In this document: positions 7,289-12,844 of the stretch, in pieces
Numbering within the stretch: the first letter of the stretch is position 1
How the letters are laid out: every line of letters begins with the position of its first letter
From: Pseudomonadota bacterium
GTDB taxonomy: Bacteria > Pseudomonadota > Gammaproteobacteria > Burkholderiales > Burkholderiaceae
Length of the DNA stretch: 15,849 nt
NCBI GenBank assembly: GCA_023441105.1
Contig: JAEZQX010000443.1
Coordinates: 1 to 15,849, forward strand
Direction of reading: 5' to 3'
Notes under the pieces: model-generated
What the model saw: only the letters and a program-made list of their open reading frames with translations
Told to the model about the DNA's origin: nothing
Database searches by the model: none
Program-made: the position numbers and the translations under genes

Positions 7289-7302
7289 GCAATGCCCGTG
7301 CC
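7289..7302 (-). promoter_or_regulatory. Candidate sigma-54 (-24/-12) promoter of the fdh operon
   Basis: On the minus strand the sequence reads AGGCACGGGCATTGCC. It has GG and GC separated by exactly 10 bases, GGCACG at -24 and TTGC at -12, close to the RpoN consensus TGGCACG-N4-TTGCW, missing only the first T and the final W. The predicted start point is near 7277. It lies in the non-coding gap before the first fdh gene and points toward it. No sigma-70 promoter of comparable quality is seen in this gap. An enhancer-binding activator would be needed; none is encoded in the window. Confidence 0.6.
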
Positions 7303-7354
7303 TAACGCTCGGCGATGAACGAGGCCGGATGCTGTCCGCTCCGATGGGCACCGT

Positions 7355-7402
7355 GGCATCTCACATGCCTGCGGTCGCTGGTCAAGCGACGCGGGCCGCG
7401 TC
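7355..7402 (-). promoter_or_regulatory. Three adjacent perfect dyads upstream of sigma-54 promoter
   Basis: On the plus strand: GGCAT-ctcac-ATGCC (7355-7369), GTCGCT-ggtca-AGCGAC (7374-7390) and GACGCG-ggc-CGCGTC (7388-7402). Their centres are about 85, 105 and 118 bases upstream of the predicted start near 7277, the range usual for enhancer sites of sigma-54 activators. The third directly follows the exporter stop codon and could instead act as a transcript-end hairpin for that gene, but no T tract follows it. Confidence 0.4.
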
Positions 7403-7409
7403 TGGGCGG

Positions 7410-8960
7410 CTACGGGTTCTGGAGGGACGGTGTGCCCTGCGCGGGGCTGCGCATTGCCGCGCGGAAGGCAACCGCGGTGGCGCACATGATGCAGGCGGCG
7501 ATGAGGGACATCACCTGGAGACCCTGCGTGAACGATCGCCGCGAGACGGCGGTGATCGTGGCCGCTGCTTCGGATGGCAGTTGCGCGGCCATGGCCAAGG
7601 CACCGCCGAGGCTCGCGCGCGATGCCTCGATGACGTCGGGCGACAAGGCCGCGGCCGCCTCGCCGCCAAAGCCCGCCCGATACACGGCGGTGCCGATGCT
7701 GCCGAGGATGGCGATCCCCATGGCGCCGCCGAACTCCGAGCTGGTTTCCGAGATGGCTGCCGCCGCACCGGCGCGTTCCGGCGGCGCTGCACCGACCACG
7801 AGGTCCGTGGCAAGCGTGAACACGGGCGCCAGCCCGAGCGACAGGATGACGGTCGCCGCCAGCACGACTGCCAGCCCCAGGTCGATGAAGGGCTGCAATA
7901 GCGGCACGAAACCGACGGCTGCGATCGCCAGCCCTGCCGTCACCATCGTCGCAGCGCCGATCCTGCGGAGCAGTAGCGGCGTGATCAGCGAGCCGACCAC
8001 GAACGACAGCGCCCAAGGCAGCGTCCAGATTCCCGCCTGGAGCGGGGACAGCCCCAGGACCAGCTGCAGGTATTGGCCGATGAACAGGTAGACGCCGAAG
8101 AGCGCGAAGCAGCCTAATGAGTACGACGCCAGCGAAGCGCTGAAGGTCGGGGCGCGAAACAGGCGCAGGTCGATCAGCGGATCGTCGAGGCGACGCTGGC
8201 GCCTCAGGAAGGCCAGCCCGGCGAGCGCACCCGCCAGCAGCGACAGCCCGGCGACGACGGACCAACCGGCCTCGGCAATCCGCTTGAACCCATAGATCAC
8301 GGTCAGCACCGCGACCAGCGACAGCGCCACGCTCGCCAGGTCGGGCCGGGCCGCATCGGGATCGCGGTACTCCGGCAGTAGCACCGGCCCAAGCAACAGC
8401 AGCAGCATCATGACCGGTACTCCGAGCAGGAACACCGAGCCCCACCAGAAGTACTCGAGCAGCAGGCCACCTACCAGCGGTCCGACGGCGGCACCGATCG
8501 AATAGCTCGAGACCCAGATGCCGATCGCCAGGGTGCGTTGTCCGGGCTCGTGGAACATGTTCCGGATCAGCGAGAGCGTGGAGGGTGCCAAGGTCGCACC
8601 AGCGATGCCGAGCAGCCCGCGCATCGCGATCAGCATTTCGGCGCTGCTTGCGAAGGCCGCCAGCATCGAGGCCACGCCGAACGCGGCGGCGCCCGCCATC
8701 AGCAAGCGTCGCCGGCCGATGCGATCGCCCAGGGTGCCCATCGGGATGAGCAGGCCGGCGACCATGAAGCCGTAGATATCGACGATCCAGAGCAATTGCG
8801 TGCTGCTTGGTCGCAGATCCGCGCTCAGCGCCGGCAAGGCGAGGTTCAGCACGGTCAGGTCCATCGAATACAGCAGGCAGGGCAAGGCGATCACCCCCAG
8901 GCCGACCCACTCCCGGCGACCGGCCGGGCGGCCGTCCGTCACCTCGCCCACGATGTTCAT
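7410..8960 (-). CDS. MFS exporter, DHA2 (14-helix) family, SmvA/QacA-like
   Basis: A 516-residue drug:proton antiporter-type membrane protein with about 14 hydrophobic segments. Seen: the TM1 DHA2 signature MDLTVLNLALP (33-43), the TM2-3 loop motif A GDRIGRRR (78-85), WIVDIYGFM in TM2, the R-G-x-x-G-A-T motif near TM4, and SETSSEFGGAMGIAILG late in the protein, as in SmvA/LfrA/QacA relatives. These pumps typically extrude cationic biocides and dyes; the substrate here is not predictable. The ATG at 8960 overlaps the upstream transglutaminase stop as ATGA, so translation is probably coupled. The open frame extends to 9047, but that lies inside the upstream gene. No regulator gene is adjacent. 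Confidence 0.92.
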   Translation of the reverse strand: MNIVGEVTDGRPAGRREWVGLGVIALPCLLYSMDLTVLNLALPALSADLRPSSTQLLWIVDIYGFMVAGLLIPMGTLGDRIGRRRLLMAGAAAFGVASMLAAFASSAEMLIAMRGLLGIAGATLAPSTLSLIRNMFHEPGQRTLAIGIWVSSYSIGAAVGPLVGGLLLEYFWWGSVFLLGVPVMMLLLLLGPVLLPEYRDPDAARPDLASVALSLVAVLTVIYGFKRIAEAGWSVVAGLSLLAGALAGLAFLRRQRRLDDPLIDLRLFRAPTFSASLASYSLGCFALFGVYLFIGQYLQLVLGLSPLQAGIWTLPWALSFVVGSLITPLLLRRIGAATMVTAGLAIAAVGFVPLLQPFIDLGLAVVLAATVILSLGLAPVFTLATDLVVGAAPPERAGAAAAISETSSEFGGAMGIAILGSIGTAVYRAGFGGEAAAALSPDVIEASRASLGGALAMAAQLPSEAAATITAVSRRSFTQGLQVMSLIAACIMCATAVAFRAAMRSPAQGTPSLQNP

Positions 8961-9886
8961 CGTGCCGCGACCGCCTCCGGAAATGGCTCCGTCACCCCGC
9001 GCACCGCGTTGAAGACCAACGCCGGCACCCGCACCCTCTCGTCGCATTCGGCAAGCCGGCGCAGTTCGGGCAATGCTTCATCGGGCGAAGCCGTCAGCTG
9101 CGCAAGCCGGTCGAAGAAAGCCAGCGCTTCGGCATCGAGCGCAGTGCCTGGTGCCGGCATGGCACCGAAGACATCCCATGGGAGCGTTTCGTTCTTGACC
9201 AGCGCGGCCGCGTCCTTCAGCAGGTTGCCGGCGATGAACCACAGGCCGCGCTGTTCGCCCTTGAAGATGCCGAATCGACCGGCATCGGCGTTGCCTTCGC
9301 GGCATCGGACCCAGGCATCCGCCGCAAGGATGAAGCGGTCCCGCGGCACATCCAGCACGTCGAAGTCGACCGCCGGCTGCCGTTGCCAGACCTCGTCGAG
9401 CTGCGCGTCGACCAGCACCCAGCGCGCCTCGTCGGGCTTCCAGATCTCGCACAGCACATGGTCCTCGAAGTAGGGCGCGTTGAACCAGGCGCCAAAACCC
9501 CAGCGTGCCCGTGACGGGATCCCCTTGGCGCGCAGCATCGCCAGCAGCAGCAGGGCGAAGTGATGACACACGCCGAGCAGCCGAGCTGTCGGCGCGCGGG
9601 CCTGTTGCAGCGGCCGGTCATCGAGCGCCTGCAAGCGATCGAGCATCCGCGGCACGGTCCGGATGTGCGACTCGAACTGCCGCTCGGGCGAGACTTCCAC
9701 CCCGTGCATCGACGAAGCCGTGAACTCGTGCAGCGCCAGCCCCTGGACGATCCGCGCCAGCTCCGCCACATCAACCGGCAGCGCCGCCAGCGCCACCTCA
9801 TGCCGCCCGGCGCCGGTCATGGCTCCCGGCACCGAATAGAACGCCCGCACCTCGTCCGACGGCTTCGCGGCATCCGATCGTTTCAT
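8957..9886 (-). CDS. Transglutaminase-like domain protein
   Basis: A 309-residue protein with a transglutaminase-like (papain-fold) core: GVCHHFALLLLAMLRAKGIP places the catalytic Cys at 107, EDHVLCEIW the His at 143, and WVLVDAQLD the Asp at 160. All three are intact, so a thiol enzyme activity (peptidase or amide hydrolase/transferase) is plausible; the substrate is unknown. No signal peptide is seen, suggesting a cytoplasmic location. The ATG at 9886 is chosen because GGGAGGGC lies just upstream and a good promoter lies beyond; an earlier ATG at 9970 overlaps the -35 element. It forms a two-gene unit with the exporter, whose start overlaps this stop. The two functions are not obviously related. 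Confidence 0.87.
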   Translation of the reverse strand: MKRSDAAKPSDEVRAFYSVPGAMTGAGRHEVALAALPVDVAELARIVQGLALHEFTASSMHGVEVSPERQFESHIRTVPRMLDRLQALDDRPLQQARAPTARLLGVCHHFALLLLAMLRAKGIPSRARWGFGAWFNAPYFEDHVLCEIWKPDEARWVLVDAQLDEVWQRQPAVDFDVLDVPRDRFILAADAWVRCREGNADAGRFGIFKGEQRGLWFIAGNLLKDAAALVKNETLPWDVFGAMPAPGTALDAEALAFFDRLAQLTASPDEALPELRRLAECDERVRVPALVFNAVRGVTEPFPEAVAAR

Positions 9887-9910
9887 GGCTGCCCTCCCTG
9901 GGGCGCTGCG

Positions 9911-9946
9911 AGAATGCTTAGCCAATGGGTTAACTAACGAGATTCT
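9911..9946 (-). promoter_or_regulatory. Inverted repeat, possible operator for transglutaminase-exporter unit
   Basis: Outer arms AGAAT (9911-9915) and ATTCT (9942-9946) enclose inner arms TTAG (9918-9921) and CTAA (9934-9937), with near-symmetric GCC/GGT inside. The element is AT-rich against its surroundings, overlaps the -10 and expected start point of the promoter, and lies between promoter and Shine-Dalgarno. This is where a TetR- or MarR-type repressor would block transcription. The regulator is not identified. Confidence 0.4.
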
Positions 9947-9970
9947 GTCGCCCTCGAACCTCGATGTCAA
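9942..9970 (-). promoter_or_regulatory. Sigma-70 type promoter for transglutaminase-exporter unit
   Basis: Minus strand: a perfect -35 TTGACA at 9970-9965, a 17-base spacer, and -10 CAGAAT at 9947-9942 (four of six consensus positions). The expected start point is near 9935, giving a roughly 50-base leader to the ATG at 9886. It sits in the 100-base gap between the acylphosphatase stop and the transglutaminase start. Confidence 0.6.
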
Positions 9971-9986
9971 CGACCCTGCCTGGCCG

Positions 9987-10289
9987 CTATCCTCGCCGCA
10001 CCTCCAGGGGCTCCCGAGCCAGCGCCATCTCCGGCGCCAGGGCCGGCCGCGTGATCACCTCCTCGACGCGCGCGGCCGGGGGGCCGCGGCCGATGTCATC
10101 GAGCACCTCCTGAACGGCATCCGGCGGCCCTTCGAGCACCGCTTCCACGCGGCCGTCGCGCAGGTTGCGGACCCAGCCGCCCACGCCCGCCGTATCCGCG
10201 CTCTGCTTGAGGAAGTAGCGAAAGCCGACGCCTTGCACGCGGCCGCTCACGAGAACATGGATGCCATTGCCCGGTTGATCCGAGGCCAT
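9987..10289 (-). CDS. acyP: Acylphosphatase
   Basis: A 100-residue enzyme that hydrolyses the carboxyl-phosphate bond of acyl phosphates in the cytoplasm. The signature VSGRVQGVGFRYF contains the phosphate-binding loop and catalytic Arg24; GWVRNLRDGRVEAVLEG contains catalytic Asn42. Length and both motifs match the ordinary single-domain family. ATG 10289 is preceded by GCAGGAG about seven bases away; an upstream in-frame ATG at 10325 adds 12 residues outside the family's usual start. It lies 83 bases after the exported phosphatase on the same strand; co-transcription is possible but not shown. Confidence 0.95.
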   Translation of the reverse strand: MASDQPGNGIHVLVSGRVQGVGFRYFLKQSADTAGVGGWVRNLRDGRVEAVLEGPPDAVQEVLDDIGRGPPAARVEEVITRPALAPEMALAREPLEVRRG

Positions 10290-10372
10290 GCCGACTCCTG
10301 CGGTGAATCGAAGGGACCGCCGCAACCATAGCGCAGGCCGTCGCGCCCTGGCAATCGGGTCACTGCTCGCGC

Positions 10373-11098
10373 TCAGGGAACCATCAGCCGACCCACGATC
10401 TCCACTTCGCGTCTGCCGCCCTGGGCTGTCGCGGAGCCTGGAGCGGCGCCGGCATGCGCCTTGCCAGCGGATGCGGCGCCGGCCGCCGGCCGCACGATCA
10501 CCATCTCACCCTGCTGCAGGTATTCGCCGATGAAGGCATTGATCGTCACGCCATGCGATACCAGCACCAGCAAGTCCTGCGGCCCGACCTTGGCGATCGC
10601 ATCGAGGACTTCCGCGGCGTGCACCGCCTGCCGGCTGCGGTCGGCAATCAGGTTCGACAGGGCCGGCCAGTCCTCGGCACTGCCGAAGGCGAGGCTGGCG
10701 GTCTCGCGTGCGCGGCACCAGGGGGAGGACAAGACGCGGGTCGGAGCGATCCCGTTCTGCCGGAACCATTGCCCGAGCCGACGGGCCTGGGCGCGCCCCG
10801 CCTCGTTCAGGTTGCGCTGGGTGGGGCAGTCGTTTGGGCGGAAGCCGGGCGGATCGCCAACCCCGGGCACGGTCTCGGCATGGCGCAGCAGCAGGACCAG
10901 GCCGCCCTGTCGCATGCCCTCCGCGAGCTGTACCAGCTGCGCGTGCTCCTTCTGCCACGTCTGGCTCGCGGAAGCCTCCGGATGCGCCGGCTGCGCCAGG
11001 GCGAGTCCCGGCATGCCGACGATCAATGGCAGCAGACGCAGCACCCGCCAGAGCGCCGGCAGGATCGCCGGCAGGTGGCTGCAAGATCGAATTTCCAT
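10373..11098 (-). CDS. Exported histidine phosphatase superfamily protein
   Basis: A 241-residue phosphoglycerate-mutase-like phosphatase. A signal peptide with a hydrophobic stretch to about residue 36 (GLALA-QPA) suggests a periplasmic location. Catalytic residues are seen in order: LLLRHAET (Arg72, His73), SSPWCRARETA (Arg129, Glu132) and VSHGVTI (His182). His73 is the expected phosphorylated residue. The substrate is unknown; exported members of this superfamily act on varied phosphate esters. A low-complexity Ala/Gly segment (about 203-227) precedes the C-terminal strand. The ATG at 11098 has GGAGG only four bases upstream, a tight spacing, but no better start is available before the signal peptide. 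Confidence 0.88.
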   Translation of the reverse strand: MEIRSCSHLPAILPALWRVLRLLPLIVGMPGLALAQPAHPEASASQTWQKEHAQLVQLAEGMRQGGLVLLLRHAETVPGVGDPPGFRPNDCPTQRNLNEAGRAQARRLGQWFRQNGIAPTRVLSSPWCRARETASLAFGSAEDWPALSNLIADRSRQAVHAAEVLDAIAKVGPQDLLVLVSHGVTINAFIGEYLQQGEMVIVRPAAGAASAGKAHAGAAPGSATAQGGRREVEIVGRLMVP

Positions 11099-11401
11099 GG
11101 GACCTCCATGAGGGTGCCGCTACCGCCGGCTGCAGCCGTTAGACTGACGACTGCAGCGACGGCACGCTCGCTGTCGAAACACTGCACCGATGCGCAGGCG
11201 CATGGCGCGGCAGCGGCAGCCGATGGTCGGGCCGGCAGGGTGAGTCGTCAAGCCTGGTTGCGGTCAAGGCTGCTGCAATCCGGCAGGCGGCCCGCGATGG
11301 GCATGGCCGCCGGGTGCGCAGGGTTAAAGTCGAGATCGGGAGCCTGGGGCTGGTCGGATGAGAACATCGAGAAGGCAGAGACGCTGTTGAATCACTACGA
11401 C
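11099..11401. other. Intergenic region between divergent genes
   Basis: This 303-base stretch separates the minus-strand phosphatase from the plus-strand dehydrogenase and should hold both promoters. I see no convincing -35/-10 pair on either strand and no sigma-54 match. A CTGCAG hexamer occurs twice (about 11131 and 11151), and weak AT-containing spots occur at 11322-11329 (GTTAAAGT) and 11385-11391. An open plus frame runs through it in phase with the dehydrogenase, but it lacks a good start signal and family similarity, so I treat it as non-coding. Confidence 0.6.
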
Positions 11402-12175
11402 ATGAATGACCGGGTGGCGGTCATCACCGGCGGCGGGCGGGGCATCGGGCTGGCGGTTGCCCAGCGGCTCATGGCCGGGGGAGCCAGCGTCGTCCTGTGG
11501 GATCTCGACGCCGGGCGGCTCGACCAGGCGGCGGCGTCGCTGGCAGGGTTGGCATCCGCGGCCGCTGCCCCGGGCGGCGACCGTCGCGCCAGCGTGCTTA
11601 CGGCAGCGGTGGACGTGACCGACGAGGACGAGGTCGCCCGGGCTACGGCTGCCGCGCTGGCGACCTTCGGGCGCATCGATATCCTCATCAACAGCGCCGG
11701 CATCACCGGGCCCAACCATCCGCTCTGGGAGTATCCGCCGGCCGAGTTCGCGCGGGTGCTGCAGGTCAACGTGGTCGGCACCTTCAACTGCTGCCGGGCC
11801 GTCGCACCCCTGATGCTGAAGCAGGGCTACGGCCGGATCGTGAACCTGGCGTCGCTGGCCGGCAAGGACGGCACTGCCAACGCCTCCGCCTATTCCGCCT
11901 CCAAGGCCGCGGTGATCGCCATGACCAAGTCGCTGGGGAAGGAGCTGGCCACCCGCGGCGTGGTGGTGAACGCGGTGGCGCCGGCTGCGGCGCGCACCGA
12001 AATGCTGGCGCAGATGACCGACGAGCATGTGAAGACGATGCTGTCCAAGAGTCCGATGGGCCGACTGGTGGAGGCCGAGGAGATCGCGTCCCTGGTTGCC
12101 TGGATGGCTTCGAGCGAATGCTCCTTCACCACCGGTCATGCCTTCGACATCTCCGGCGGCCGTGCCGTCTACTGA
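11402..12175 (+). CDS. Short-chain dehydrogenase/reductase, NAD-type classical SDR
   Basis: A 257-residue Rossmann-fold oxidoreductase. The nucleotide motif TGGGRGIG spans 9-16, Asp34 ends the second strand (VLWD), which favours NAD(H) over NADP(H), NSAG is at 97-100, and the catalytic set is Asn124, Ser151, Tyr164 and Lys168 in YSASK. The overall layout resembles 3-oxoacyl-ACP reductase/FabG-like and sugar or secondary-alcohol dehydrogenases; the substrate cannot be fixed. The ATG at 11402 directly precedes the family's first strand but has no strong Shine-Dalgarno; a TTG 15 bases upstream is an alternative. The VOC gene follows 20 bases after the stop, so the two are likely co-transcribed. 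Confidence 0.93.
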   Translation: MNDRVAVITGGGRGIGLAVAQRLMAGGASVVLWDLDAGRLDQAAASLAGLASAAAAPGGDRRASVLTAAVDVTDEDEVARATAAALATFGRIDILINSAGITGPNHPLWEYPPAEFARVLQVNVVGTFNCCRAVAPLMLKQGYGRIVNLASLAGKDGTANASAYSASKAAVIAMTKSLGKELATRGVVVNAVAPAAARTEMLAQMTDEHVKTMLSKSPMGRLVEAEEIASLVAWMASSECSFTTGHAFDISGGRAVY

Positions 12176-12195
12176 GTTCCGATCAGGAGGCTCGA

Positions 12196-12720
12196 ATGAA
12201 AGGTCCCTCGAAACCCACGCCGCCCGGCTGGCCGCGCATCTCCTCCGCGCTCTACTACGATGATGCCGAGACGGCCATCGACTGGCTCTGCAACGCCTTC
12301 GGCTTCATGGTCCGGCTCAGCGTGGCCGGCGACGACGGCGGCATCGTCCATTCCGAGCTCGAGTACGGCGACGGCCTGATCATGGTCGGCCAGACCGGCC
12401 GCGGTGATGAAGCCGGCGGCGGTTCCGACGGCGGGACCGAGGCCGGGACGGAAGCCACGGATGGAAACGATGGCGGCTGGCGTTCCAGGCAGGCGAGCCC
12501 CACCTCGCTGGATCAGCGCAACACGCAGAGCCTGTGCGTCTACGTGGATGACGTGGATGCGCATTGCGAGCGGGCGCGGGCCGCAGGTGCGAAGATCATC
12601 CGCGAGCCGAAGACCACCGACTATGGCGAGAAGTACTGGACCGACCGGACCTACGGAGCGGAGGATCCCGAGGGTCACCTGTGGTGGTTCATGCAGCGCC
12701 TGCGCACCGCGGGGGAATGA
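12196..12720 (+). CDS. VOC (glyoxalase/bleomycin-resistance fold) protein with acidic Gly-rich insert
   Basis: A 174-residue vicinal-oxygen-chelate fold protein, most like the PhnB/YybH-type group. The first half-module is RISSALYYDDAETAIDWL (14-31) to the strand ending GLIMVGQ; the second is QSLCVYVDDVDAH (111-123) to YGAEDPEGHLWWF (153-165). His52 and Glu159 are at positions often used as metal ligands in this fold. Between the halves, residues about 68-95 are a Gly/Asp/Glu/Thr-rich insert that looks disordered and is longer than the usual linker. AGGAGG lies five bases before the ATG. The likely partner is the preceding dehydrogenase; the reaction is unknown. Confidence 0.88.
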   Translation: MKGPSKPTPPGWPRISSALYYDDAETAIDWLCNAFGFMVRLSVAGDDGGIVHSELEYGDGLIMVGQTGRGDEAGGGSDGGTEAGTEATDGNDGGWRSRQASPTSLDQRNTQSLCVYVDDVDAHCERARAAGAKIIREPKTTDYGEKYWTDRTYGAEDPEGHLWWFMQRLRTAGE

Positions 12721-12844
12721 CAGGACCCGGGTGAGGGGGCATCCGTGAGAGAGGCCGGTCGCGCTGCTTCGCCGAAGATCCCGACGAGAGTAACGATCGG
12801 CTTCGACCATGCCATGGTGGGCGTAATGGGGAAGAGGCACTGAC
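12721..12844 (+). other. Gap between VOC gene and sensor kinase gene
   Basis: This 124-base gap shows a very short dyad CTTC-GCC-GAAG (12767-12777) without a T tract, and no clear promoter; TTCGAC at 12802 with TAATGG at 12824 is only a weak -35/-10 pair. The kinase could therefore be read through from the dehydrogenase-VOC unit or have its own weak promoter. Confidence 0.4.

Noticed and set aside
7374..7390. TTGACC inside the central dyad as a sigma-70 -35 box for the fdh operon
   Set aside because: No acceptable -10 hexamer lies 16-18 bases downstream; the bases there are GAGATG.
7388..7402. GC-rich hairpin after the exporter stop as an intrinsic terminator
   Set aside because: The 6-bp stem is not followed by a T tract on the minus strand, so I list it only as one of a set of dyads.
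10454..11401. Upstream extension of the dehydrogenase open frame through the phosphatase gene
   Set aside because: The SDR family starts at MNDRVAVITGGGRGIG; the upstream part is antisense to a phosphatase with all its catalytic residues.
12767..12777. CTTC-GCC-GAAG dyad as a terminator after the VOC gene
   Set aside because: Four-base stem and no T tract; not better than chance in this sequence.
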